From: Candidatus Moranbacteria bacterium UBA1302
GTDB taxonomy: Bacteria > Patescibacteriota > Minisyncoccia > Moranbacterales > UBA1568
Reading direction: 5' to 3'
Length of the DNA stretch: 24,702 bases
Assembly: GCA_002307715.1 (NCBI GenBank)
Contig: DBUA01000054.1
Span: 13,045-37,746, forward strand
Positions 1 through 8,400 of the stretch are shown one piece after another. Positions within the stretch are counted from its first letter, which is position 1. Each line of letters opens with the position of its first letter. A program made the position numbers and the translations under genes. The notes under the pieces were generated by a model, which was given only the letters and a program-made list of their open reading frames with translations, searched no databases and had not been told where the DNA came from.

Positions 1-948
1 TTGACGAGCGGACATGCGATCGTGATGGGAGAGAATACATATCGTTCGATTGGCCGACCGTTGCCGAATCGGACGAATATCGTTCTTTCGTTGACACCGA
101 GTTTCGCACCTGAAGGTTGTGTTGTCGTGCAATCGATTGATGAGGCGCTAGCAAAGGCGAGAGAGGCTGAACAAGAAGAGATATTCATCATCGGCGGCGC
201 AAGTATTTACAAACAGTTCATCCCGATGGCAGATCGGCTGTATCTGACCCTCGTGGAGGGTGAGTATGAAGCTGACACGTTTTTTCCGGAATATGATGAT
301 TTTACGCGGATTGTCAGTGAGACATCGATGGATAATGGAACATACAGATTTTCATTCGTAACTCTTGAAAGGAATATCGGCATGGAAAAGAAAATTATTC
401 TTGGAGTGACAGGAGAAATGGCATCTGGAAAGGACACAGTAACAAAATATCTCGTCGAGAAGTATGGCGCGAAACAGTTTCGATTTTCCGATGTGTTGCG
501 CGATATCTTGGACCGCCTGCATCTTCCACAGGTGCGCAAGAATTTGGCAGGTCTTTCACATGCCCTTCGCAAGGCGTTCGGCGAAGATATTTTGGCTCAT
601 GTGATAGAGAATGATGCTAAGCGAGAGAATCATGCGTTAGTGGTGATTGATGGTATCCGACGCGTATCGGATATCGATCTTGTCAAAAAGCTGCCGGAAT
701 TCACGCTTATCTATGTCGAGGCGGATATGCAGCGTCGTTATGAGCGTCTTATCGGAAGGCGTCAGAATGCCGATGATCAGACGAAAACATTCGAGGAATT
801 CAAGCAGGATCATCTGCTTGAGACGGAAATCACCATTCCGCCGCTCCGTGTTGATGCTCAATACATTGTTAATAACGATGGAACGCTTGAAGAATTGTAT
901 GCCCAAACGGACCGCATTATCACTGAGCTTCAGAACATCAAGGATTGA
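1..948 (+). CDS. Dihydrofolate reductase fused to a P-loop (d)NMP kinase-like domain, 5' partial
   Basis: The gene enters from the left edge. The first codon, TTG, reads as Leu of the DHFR segment LTSGHAIVMG, so it is not a start; about 35 N-terminal residues lie upstream. Residues 1-127 are DHFR: VMGENTYRSIG (NADPH-binding loop), the IIGGASIY motif and the terminal strand YRFSFVTLER. With no stop between them, a second domain begins at Met128 with the P-loop GEMASGKDT (138-146). The GKDT form is typical of deoxynucleoside monophosphate kinases and related enzymes. A lid-like RRQNADD segment follows near residue 254. Known for the families: DHFR regenerates tetrahydrofolate, and the kinases phosphorylate nucleotides or dephospho-CoA. 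Inferred: a bifunctional thymidylate-pathway protein, since dTMP kinase and dUTPase genes follow. The substrate of the kinase half is uncertain; a dephospho-CoA kinase-like role is the alternative. It ends 21 bases before the next gene. Confidence 0.85.
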   Translation: MTSGHAIVMGENTYRSIGRPLPNRTNIVLSLTPSFAPEGCVVVQSIDEALAKAREAEQEEIFIIGGASIYKQFIPMADRLYLTLVEGEYEADTFFPEYDDFTRIVSETSMDNGTYRFSFVTLERNIGMEKKIILGVTGEMASGKDTVTKYLVEKYGAKQFRFSDVLRDILDRLHLPQVRKNLAGLSHALRKAFGEDILAHVIENDAKRENHALVVIDGIRRVSDIDLVKKLPEFTLIYVEADMQRRYERLIGRRQNADDQTKTFEEFKQDHLLETEITIPPLRVDAQYIVNNDGTLEELYAQTDRIITELQNIKD

Positions 949-969
949 CATGAGAAAGAATGGTTTCAT

Positions 970-1563
970 ATGGAAGGAAAACTTATCACAATATACGGTA
1001 TCAATGGTATCGGCAAGACAACACAAGTCGAGCTTCTGGTGAAGTTTTTACAGGAGTGTGGCAAACAGGCAAATCATCTTAAGTATCCCGTATATGATCT
1101 GGAACCGACTGGACCGTTCATATATCAGTATTTGCGCGACCCGGAATTTCGTGTAAACAATGGAATTTCGACTGAAGAGCTGCAGATGAAATATGTGCAG
1201 AATCGGAAGGATTATGAAGGAACATTGAAAAAGCGTCTTGCGGCTGGAGAATGGATTGTAGCAGAGGATTATGTCGGTACCGGTATTGCATGGGGATTGG
1301 CATGGGGTGCAGATCTTGAATATCTTGAAACAATCAACGAAGATTTGTATCGGCCGGACCTCTGCATTTTGATGCATGGACATCGTTTTGATACGTCCAT
1401 CGAGGCTGGGCATCGGAATGAAATGGCCAATGAGAAGATAAGCATCTGCAAGAATTTCCACCTGTTGCTTCAGGAACGGTATGGGTGGAGCCGGGTGGAT
1501 GCGAATCAGAGCATCGAAGAAGTGTCGGAAAATATCATTTCAATTGTGAGAAATGTCTTATGA
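970..1563 (+). CDS. tmk: Thymidylate kinase (dTMP kinase), divergent
   Basis: Phosphorylates dTMP to dTDP in the cytoplasm, a step towards dTTP. The protein has 197 residues, close to the usual 200-210. Its P-loop is GINGIGKTT (residues 10-18), and P46-T-G-P-F resembles the substrate-loop proline region. The canonical DR[YFH] motif, whose Arg acts near the phosphates, is replaced by E99-D100-Y101 followed by VGTGIAWG. A late DLCILMHGHRFDTSIEAGHR segment takes the place of the usual lid. The divergent motifs mean it could act on another nucleoside monophosphate, but the neighbours (DHFR fusion upstream, dUTPase downstream) favour dTMP. No clear Shine-Dalgarno sequence precedes the ATG. The stop overlaps the start of the dUTPase gene in ATGA, which implies translational coupling. 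Confidence 0.85.
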   Translation: MEGKLITIYGINGIGKTTQVELLVKFLQECGKQANHLKYPVYDLEPTGPFIYQYLRDPEFRVNNGISTEELQMKYVQNRKDYEGTLKKRLAAGEWIVAEDYVGTGIAWGLAWGADLEYLETINEDLYRPDLCILMHGHRFDTSIEAGHRNEMANEKISICKNFHLLLQERYGWSRVDANQSIEEVSENIISIVRNVL

Positions 1564-1985
1564 GGCTTGATGTGAAAAAAATAGTACCGGAAGCCAAGTT
1601 GCCGACACGTGCACATGCGGATGATGCAGGGTTGGATCTGTATGCTGTCGAAGATTGCGTACTTGAACCAGGCGAACGGCGGGCGATAAAAACCGGTATC
1701 GCGATGGTGATTCCGTTTGGATATGCCGGCTTGATTTGGGATAAATCAGGCTTGGCATTGAAAGCAGGACTGAAAACGATGGGAGGAGTCATTGATGCGT
1801 CGTATCGCGGAGAAATCCAGGCTATCGTCATCAATTTGTCCTCAGAGCCGTATCGTATTGAACAAGGATCGAAGATCGCACAGCTTCTCATCCAAAAGGT
1901 TGAGCTTCTTGAAGTTTGCGAAGTGTCCGAAATTGATGCTACGATACGAGGAGACAGGGGGTTCGGGAGTACAGGGGCTTATTGA
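1560..1985 (+). CDS. dut: Deoxyuridine 5'-triphosphate nucleotidohydrolase (dUTPase)
   Basis: Hydrolyses dUTP to dUMP and pyrophosphate, keeping uracil out of DNA and supplying dUMP for thymidylate synthesis. All five motifs of the trimeric dUTPase family are present: I, DAGLDLYA (22-29); II, DKSGLA (61-66); III, GGVIDASYRGE (75-85) with the catalytic Asp79 and Tyr82; IV, GSKIAQL (103-109); V, the glycine-rich RGDRGFGSTG (130-139) that closes over the substrate. Length is 141 residues, normal for the family. The chosen ATG overlaps the tmk stop (ATGA). An upstream in-frame ATG at 1485 would add 25 residues of shifted tmk sequence and is rejected. Motif II has Lys where many bacterial enzymes have a short Arg-Ser-Ser-like stretch; KSGL is common and not alarming. 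Confidence 0.95.
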   Translation: MRLDVKKIVPEAKLPTRAHADDAGLDLYAVEDCVLEPGERRAIKTGIAMVIPFGYAGLIWDKSGLALKAGLKTMGGVIDASYRGEIQAIVINLSSEPYRIEQGSKIAQLLIQKVELLEVCEVSEIDATIRGDRGFGSTGAY

Positions 1986-2005
1986 ATGCATAACGTTCTG
2001 ATGAT

Positions 2006-3475
2006 ATGAAATATGGCGTAACCATAGGCATGGAAGTCCATGCGGAACTCAAGACAGCTTCGAAAATGTTCTGCCGATGCAAGAATGGTCTCGGCCTTGA
2101 GGCTGAGCCGAATACGCATATCTGTCCAGTATGTACAGGTCAGCCGGGAACATTGCCAGTACCGAATCGCGCCGCTATCGAAGCGGTGCAGCGAGTTGGG
2201 CTCGCGCTTGGCTGTTCGCTTCGCCTCACATCGAAGTTTGATCGCAAGAATTATTTTTATCCGGATCTTCCGAAAGGATATCAGATATCGCAATATGATG
2301 AGCCGTTCTGTGAACGGGGCGTTATGCGCATACATGGTGAAGAGTTCCATATCACACGTATCCATCTGGAAGAAGATACGGGAAAATCGATGCATCCGAC
2401 TGGCGCCGCCCATACGCTGGTTGATTTCAATCGGGCTGGCGTACCGCTTATGGAACTTGTCACGGAACCGGATTTTTCGACAGGAAAAGATGCGCGAGCA
2501 TTTTGCCAGAAGTTGAGGCAGACGCTCAGGTATCTCGATGTTTCTGATGCCGATATGGAGAAAGGACAGATGCGTTGTGAGGTGAATATTTCGCTGTATC
2601 CAGAAGATGCGGATCGTTTGTCCGGAACCAAGGTGGAAATTAAGAACCTTAATTCTTTCAAAACAGTCGAACGGGCTATCGAATATGAGATTAGGCGCCA
2701 GACCGAGGCGCTTGAAGCCGGAGAAAGCATCGTACAAGAAACCAGAGGTTGGGACGAAGGAAAGCAGGCAACAGTATCGCAGCGTAAGAAGGAATCGGCG
2801 CATGATTATCGTTATTTTCCAGAGCCGGATATTCCGCCGTTTGAGTTTACGGAAGATTCCATCGAAGAGCTGCGCCGATCATTGCCGGAATTGCCGGACG
2901 CGAAGTCTGAACGGTTCGTTTCTGAATATGCTTTGCCAGCGGCTGATGTCGCCATATTGACAGAAGATAAGGATTTTTCGGGATATTTTGAGGCGGTAGC
3001 GAGTGAAATTTCCGAAAAGATCGGAAGCGGAGAAATTGTTGCCTCTGTCGATCGAGCGGTGAAATTGGCATGCAATTATCTTTTGACTGAAGTGCGTAAG
3101 CGTCTTTCTGAAAACGGACAGTGCATCAGTGACTTCCCGGTGACGCCCGAGAATTATGCTGAGTTCATTGGATTGGTTGCGGATAGCAAAATCAACTCGA
3201 GCGCAGCGCAGACTGTACTCGCCGAGATGTATAAAGGCGGTGATAACGATCCGTCACATATTGTGGAACGTCTCAATTTGGGACAGGTCTCGGACCAGGG
3301 TGAGCTTGAGAAGGTTGTCGATCAGGTACTTGAGCACAATGAACAATCTGTCGCGGATTTTAAAGCTGGCAAGCAGAACGCGCTCCAGTTTCTCATGGGG
3401 CAGGTTATGAAAGAGACGAAAGGAAAAGCCAATCCGCCGATAGTGATGGAGCTTCTCAAGAAGCGTCTTGCGTAG
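2006..3475 (+). CDS. gatB: Aspartyl/glutamyl-tRNA(Asn/Gln) amidotransferase subunit B
   Basis: GatB is the kinase and tRNA-binding subunit of the GatCAB amidotransferase, which converts Glu-tRNA(Gln) or Asp-tRNA(Asn) to Gln-tRNA or Asn-tRNA. The 489-residue length is normal. Visible hallmarks: the IGMEVHAEL start (Glu10), zinc-type cysteines C23-x-C25 and C40-x-x-C43, YFYPDLPKGYQISQYD, then KVEIKNLNSF and the YRYFPEPDIPP motif. The C-terminal third, from about residue 330, is the helical tRNA-binding tail (YqeY-like), ending in KGKANPP. gatA and gatC are not in the window, so the operon is split. The gene follows dut by 20 bases with no obvious ribosome binding site; a second ATG lies 5 bases upstream in another frame. 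A strong terminator follows. Confidence 0.97.
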   Translation: MKYGVTIGMEVHAELKTASKMFCRCKNGLGLEAEPNTHICPVCTGQPGTLPVPNRAAIEAVQRVGLALGCSLRLTSKFDRKNYFYPDLPKGYQISQYDEPFCERGVMRIHGEEFHITRIHLEEDTGKSMHPTGAAHTLVDFNRAGVPLMELVTEPDFSTGKDARAFCQKLRQTLRYLDVSDADMEKGQMRCEVNISLYPEDADRLSGTKVEIKNLNSFKTVERAIEYEIRRQTEALEAGESIVQETRGWDEGKQATVSQRKKESAHDYRYFPEPDIPPFEFTEDSIEELRRSLPELPDAKSERFVSEYALPAADVAILTEDKDFSGYFEAVASEISEKIGSGEIVASVDRAVKLACNYLLTEVRKRLSENGQCISDFPVTPENYAEFIGLVADSKINSSAAQTVLAEMYKGGDNDPSHIVERLNLGQVSDQGELEKVVDQVLEHNEQSVADFKAGKQNALQFLMGQVMKETKGKANPPIVMELLKKRLA

Positions 3476-3500
3476 CCTCGCTTGGAGGGGGTAAGAAAAT

Positions 3501-3540
3501 AAAACACGGGATTACTGGAATCCCGTGTTTTGATATTTTT
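3501..3540. terminator. Bidirectional intrinsic terminator between convergent units
   Basis: A perfect 13-bp stem (AAAACACGGGATT, 3501-3513, with its complement at 3519-3531) has the 5-base loop ACTGG. It is followed by T-rich sequence on the plus strand (3536-3540). On the minus strand the stem is followed by TTTTATTTTC. It therefore serves both gatB and the convergent gene ending at 3610. Confidence 0.9.
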
Positions 3541-3609
3541 TAGAGTAAAGATCTGATTTTTTTGAAAGATGTCTGCTTGAGAGTTGTGTGTATTGTCACA
3601 TCTTACGCA

Positions 3610-4365
3610 TCATACAATGCGATGATTTTCTTCAAACGGCATGAAGAGATGAGTCAGTCTGGCGCGTGTAGAATCATCCAGTTCCTTCTCTTGGCCGCTT
3701 CTTAGGCGCTCTATTCCTCGATGTGCTATTTCAGTGCGTATACGTTCTGCTATGTCATGAGCTTCTTTTAATCCAGCGGTATCATTTACCCAAGACGCAC
3801 TTCCGTAACCTGTTACTCCGAGTTGTGCAACCAGGTCGACGCTGAGATTATTGAGGAGTCTTTCACAATCAAGGGCTGAGAGATTCTCTTGTTTCAGTCC
3901 ATCAGCTGCTTCTTTGATAGCTTTTTCGAGTGATGCGGTTTTCTCATCAGATGATTCTTTTGCTGCAGCTATGTCTGTTGCTCGTTCCTGTACTGCAGCC
4001 ACGCGTCCTCTGAAGTTATCGACAGCTTGGAGTTTTTCTGGTGCGATGCCTGTCTGCGCTATCTTGATGTCTTCGCTTAATTCACCATCAACAATGCTGC
4101 CTTCTCCAGCGTGTTGCAGCGATGTTGCCACTGGTTTTTCAGCGGTTTCATTTTCAGGGACTTCTGTTGATGCAGGATGAGCAGCGCCGAGCTCTTTTTC
4201 CGGTAATGGCTCTCCGGTCGCTTCATCTCTTTCCATTCCTTTGGAGGATTCGTGTTGTTCAATCGAATCTGGTCCAGAGGAAGGGGCTTCTGCTTCTTTT
4301 GCCTTTTCCGCTTTTTCCCGTTCTTCTATCTCTTGAGCATGGAGCGGTGGTTTTTCGAAATCCAT
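3610..4365 (-). CDS. Unrecognised acidic, partly coiled-coil protein
   Basis: I do not recognise this 251-residue protein. The first 110 residues are Glu/Ala/Lys/Pro-rich, low in complexity and probably disordered (for example KAEKAKEAEAPSSG). Residues about 115-165 (DNFRGRVAAVQERATDIAAA, then repeated charged helix) could form a coiled coil. The C-terminal 80 residues look folded and helical, with a GVTGYGSASWVNDTAG loop and a final LFMPFEENHRIV. No signal peptide or membrane helix is visible, so it is presumably cytoplasmic. It has its own promoter 30 bases upstream of the ATG and lies 78 bases downstream of miaA. No Shine-Dalgarno sequence is evident. The unbroken frame, own promoter and terminator support a real gene. 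No function can be inferred. Confidence 0.75.
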   Translation of the reverse strand: MDFEKPPLHAQEIEEREKAEKAKEAEAPSSGPDSIEQHESSKGMERDEATGEPLPEKELGAAHPASTEVPENETAEKPVATSLQHAGEGSIVDGELSEDIKIAQTGIAPEKLQAVDNFRGRVAAVQERATDIAAAKESSDEKTASLEKAIKEAADGLKQENLSALDCERLLNNLSVDLVAQLGVTGYGSASWVNDTAGLKEAHDIAERIRTEIAHRGIERLRSGQEKELDDSTRARLTHLFMPFEENHRIV

Positions 4366-4401
4366 AGGGATTGCATAATTAACGGTTTGATCGCTGACGC
4401 C

Positions 4402-4430
4402 AGTATAGGCGAATTTTCCAGTAAAGGCAA
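4402..4430 (-). promoter_or_regulatory. Promoter for the unrecognised acidic protein
   Basis: On the minus strand, TTGCCT (-35, 4425-4430) and TATACT (-10, 4402-4407) are separated by 17 bases. The -10 sits inside the small palindrome CGCC-TATACT-GGCG (4398-4411), which could act as an operator. The predicted transcript start is near 4395, giving a leader of about 30 bases. Confidence 0.6.
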
Positions 4431-4443
4431 TGGGATTTCAGCT

Positions 4444-5472
4444 TCATATATCGATATATCCGCGGAGGTTTTTTCGGATATGATCCAACGCAATATGCAT
4501 AGTGTTACGTATTTTGTTACGTAACGAGGTACGTATATTTCCCGATATGTACGAGAGAGCGTCGTTGAGGTTGGAGGCGTGGAAGATAGGGAGTCCGGAG
4601 CGTTCCATGCGACGGAGAAAAGTGAATTGGCGTTTGGCGTATCGACGGATTTCCATCTCGAGCTCCACGAGCATTTTTTCGCGGGAAATCTTTTTTTGTA
4701 GGAAGAGAGCGATGTGGCGGTATTCGAGCCCGAAACTTTCGAGCCGTTCCCAGCTGATTCCTTCCGTGTGGAGGCGTTCGACCTCTTCAATCATGCCTTC
4801 CGCAATCCGTTTTTCGAGACGCTTCGCAATCCTTTCATGGAGGATTTTCTTGTCTGGCACCAAAGCAATAATCAGAGTATCTCGATTCTCGATTCTCGAT
4901 TGCTGTTTTTTCTGAAGCTGAGGAACTTTTCCAAGCGTTTCTATGATCTCAATGGCCCGTATCAAGCGTATTTTATTGTGCTTATCTATCGAAGCGGCAC
5001 GGGCAGGATCCTTTTCTTCGAGTAAAACGAAAAGTTCTTCAGTAGAATGTTTGTTGAGTGCTGCACGAAGTGTTGGGTCTGGTTTCACGGCAGGCAGCGT
5101 ATTGCCCGAGAGAAGCGCTTCGATCCAGAAATGCGTTCCGCCGCAGATGATGGGTAGCTTACCGCGTCTTCGGATATCCGCTATCGCTTCTTTTGCATCA
5201 TGAACAAAATGTGAGACGTTGTAGTCTTCTTTCGGATCAGCGATGTCGATCAGATGATGGATAATCCCTTCCGAGAGGTATTCACCTCGGTTTTTTTCAG
5301 AAAAATCTTTTGGGACTTTCCCGGTTCCGATATCCATTCCGCGATAGACTTGCCGGCTGTCAGCTGAGATGATTTCGCCTTCAGAGCGTTTGGCGAGCGC
5401 GATGGCAAGATCTGATTTTCCAGCCGATGTCGGACCGATGATAATGATGAGTTTTGGCAGGTCGTTATCCAT
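4444..5472 (-). CDS. miaA: tRNA dimethylallyltransferase
   Basis: Transfers a dimethylallyl group to N6 of A37 in tRNAs that read codons beginning with U. The family signature is clear: P-loop IGPTSAGKSDLA (residues 12-23), the ISADSRQVYRGMDIGTGK segment with the catalytic Asp, HHLIDI, and IICGGTHFWIEALL. The C-terminal region carries GLEYRH and RRYAKRQFTFLRRM, typical of MiaA. At 342 residues it is about 25-30 longer than many homologues. The extra C-terminal tail (from about 310) is basic and helical and may come from local extension of the frame. The gene lies 15 bases after the dnaE stop, so the two are likely co-transcribed. No Shine-Dalgarno sequence is seen before the ATG. Confidence 0.95.
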   Translation of the reverse strand: MDNDLPKLIIIIGPTSAGKSDLAIALAKRSEGEIISADSRQVYRGMDIGTGKVPKDFSEKNRGEYLSEGIIHHLIDIADPKEDYNVSHFVHDAKEAIADIRRRGKLPIICGGTHFWIEALLSGNTLPAVKPDPTLRAALNKHSTEELFVLLEEKDPARAASIDKHNKIRLIRAIEIIETLGKVPQLQKKQQSRIENRDTLIIALVPDKKILHERIAKRLEKRIAEGMIEEVERLHTEGISWERLESFGLEYRHIALFLQKKISREKMLVELEMEIRRYAKRQFTFLRRMERSGLPIFHASNLNDALSYISGNIRTSLRNKIRNTMHIALDHIRKNLRGYIDI

Positions 5473-5487
5473 AGGAACAAGGCCGGG

Positions 5488-8400
5488 TCAATGGTCGACT
5501 GATGCGACTCCTTCGATAATCTTGAGGTCTTCGAGATCCTTGGGAAGAGCAGCAATGGAAAAGGCTGTTTCGATAGTCGCTCCTTGGATGCGGACAGAAA
5601 CGCGGTAAGGGCCGGCTGGAAGCATGCGCAAAACTCGAGAAAGCGTTTCGATAATCTTGGGTGGAGCATCCGATTTGACGGTGATAATGATGGAGCTGCG
5701 TTCGGTGTTCTTTCGGGACGATTCTTCTTGGGCGATTTTCGCACGTGTGGCTTCGGCTCGTGCGAATTGCTCGACATCACGCTGCGAAAGGCGCTCAACG
5801 CCTTCGGCTGAAGCTCGGAGCTGGCCGTCTTTTGAAGTGATGCGTACATCCACAACGACGATCTCGCCTTCAACCCATGAGCCGTCAGTCCGTTCAGCGG
5901 TCCGACCAAAAACAGGAAGTTCGATATGGCCAGTGGTATCTTCGAGACCGATGAAGAACATCGTGTTGCCAGTCTTGGTGGTGGCTTTACGTACTGATGA
6001 TATGATGCCGCCGATGCGGATGCGGGCGCCGTCGGATTGTTTTTCGATATCGTGGATAGGTATGGCTGTGCGATTGAGATAGTCCTGATATTCCGCGATG
6101 GGATGGTCGCTGACGTAGAGGCCGAGAAGCTCCTTTTCCCAATTGAGCCGTTCTTTTTTGGAGGCTGGATGGGACTTGATGAGCTTGATCTTTGTTTCGG
6201 GCATAGCCATGCCGCCAAAGAGACTGTCCGCGTGTGTATCAGCTATCGCTTTTAAGTTTTTGGCATGTTTGAGAATAGCATCGAGATTTTTGAGGAGCTG
6301 TTGGCGTTCACCGAAATCTTCGAGTGCACCGACTTTGGCAAGTGATTCGAGTGAGCGTTTGTTCAGATCTTTCGTCTGTACGCGCTCAACGAAATCTTCA
6401 AGCGATTGGAATTTGCCGCCTGCTTTTCGGGCACGGACGGTTTCGGCGGCACAGACTGAGCCGACATTCTTTATAGCGTTCAGTCCGAAACGGATGCGTT
6501 CTTTCCCGTCATCACCAACGATGACTGCGAAGTCCTCGAAACTCTCATTGATGGAGGGAGGCAGGACTTCGATGCCGATTTCGCGCGCTTCATGGACTTC
6601 GATGGCGACGCGGTCTGAGTCGTGCTGATCGCTTGTGAGGAGAGCGGCCATGAATTCGGCAGGGTAGTGGGCTTTGAGATAAGCGGTTTGATAGCCGATA
6701 AGCGCATAGCAAGCGGCATGTGAACGGTTGAAACCGTATCCGGCGAATGGTTCGATGAAGGCGAAAACCTGTTCCCCAATCTTTTTTCCGACCCCGGTCT
6801 TCTCGCAGCCTTCGATGAATTTTTCGCGCTGTTCTGCAACGAGTTCTTTGATCTTTTTTCCGACCGCTTTGCGAAGCACGTCTGCTTCACCAAGCGAGAA
6901 GCCTGCTAGATCACGTGCGATCTGCATGAGCTGTTCCTGATAGACAGCGACACCGTACGTATTGCGAAGGATTGGTTCGAGCTTTGGATGGAGATATTTG
7001 ACGGTTTTTGTCCCATGTTTTCCGGCGATGAAGTCAGGAATATAATCCATTGGTCCCGGACGATAGAGGGCGACCATAGCGATGATATCTTCAAAGACAG
7101 ACGGTTTGAGCTGTTTCAGATAGCGTTTCATGCCAGTCGATTCGAGCTGGAAGACGCCGGTAGTGCGTGCTTCTTGGAGGATTGTGTATGCTGCTTCGTC
7201 ATCGAGCGGAAGTCGGCTCATGATGTCGGCAATGGATGCGGTTTTTGCATCGAGGCCGAGTTGTTCCGCGAGCGCATCAAGCTTTCCGAGCGCGCGTACG
7301 ATGCGGAGAGTGTTCTGCATGATAGTGAGGTTCTTCAAACCGAGGAAGTCCATCTTGAGAAGTCCGATCTTTTCGACAGCATTCGCTTTGGTAGAAGAGG
7401 CATACTGGGTGACGACTCCGTTTTCAGAACTAGCGACTCGTTGGAGCGGCGTATATTCGGTGACAGGATCTTTAGTGATGACGACACCGCAAGCGTGCAT
7501 GGAGGTATGTCGTGCCAAACCTTCGATGTTCTTAGCCGCATCGATGAGTCGCTTGACTTCCGGATCATTCTCATAGCGCTCCTTGAGTTCGGGAACTTCA
7601 TCGAGTGCTTCTTGGATGGAAGAAAACATAGGGATCATCTTCGCTGTTTGATCGCAGAGCGCGAGTGGCATGCCGAGCGCGCGACCGACGTCACGGATGG
7701 AACCGCGGGCTGCCATGGTACCGAACGTGATGATCTGAGCGACGTGATCGTTCCCATATTTTCTTCGGACATAATCAAGCACGTCCTCACGCCGATCGTC
7801 TGCGAAGTCCATATCGACATCAGGCATGGAAATACGTTCCGGATTGAGGAAGCGTTCAAAAAGGAGATCATATTTGATAGGATCGAGATCGGTGATTCCT
7901 GCGAGGTATGCGACAAAAGAGCCAGCAGCTGAACCACGTCCAGGACCGACCATGACACCGGCATCTTTGGCCCAGTTGACGAAATCCTGGACGATAAGAA
8001 AGTATGAAGCGAATCCGGTTTTTTCAATGACTGAAAGTTCGTATTCGAGGCGCTTGCGTTGTTCATCCGTGATTTTCTGCCCAGGAAAACGTTTTGTCAG
8101 TCCGGTTTCGCAGAGTTCGCGGAGCATGCCGTCAGCAGTTACCCCTTCCGGGAGGGGAAATGATGGCAATTGGTTCTCGCCGAGTTTGATGGAGACATTG
8201 CAGGCGTCAGCGATTTTTTGCGTATTTTCCAAAGCTTCCGGAATGTCGTGGAATATCTGTTTCATGTCTTCGGCGGAACGGAGCGACAGGTCGAGATTTT
8301 TCATACTGAAACGCTCGGTATCCGTCACTTTTTTGCTGTCGCGTATGCAAAAGAGAATATCCTGGATAGCGGCATCTTCCTTTTTGACATAATGGACATC

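Noticed and set aside
1..3. TTG as the start codon of the first gene
   Set aside because: The segment LTSGHAIVMG aligns with the interior of DHFR, with the expected Leu at this codon, so the true start lies upstream of the window.
4514..4536. Repeated TACGTA motifs near the end of miaA
   Set aside because: They lie within coding sequence for the basic MiaA tail, are few and irregular, and show no array structure.
6988..7932. 314-codon open frame antisense to dnaE
   Set aside because: It lies wholly inside dnaE, has no ribosome site or promoter, and its composition is what the complement of dnaE codons would give.
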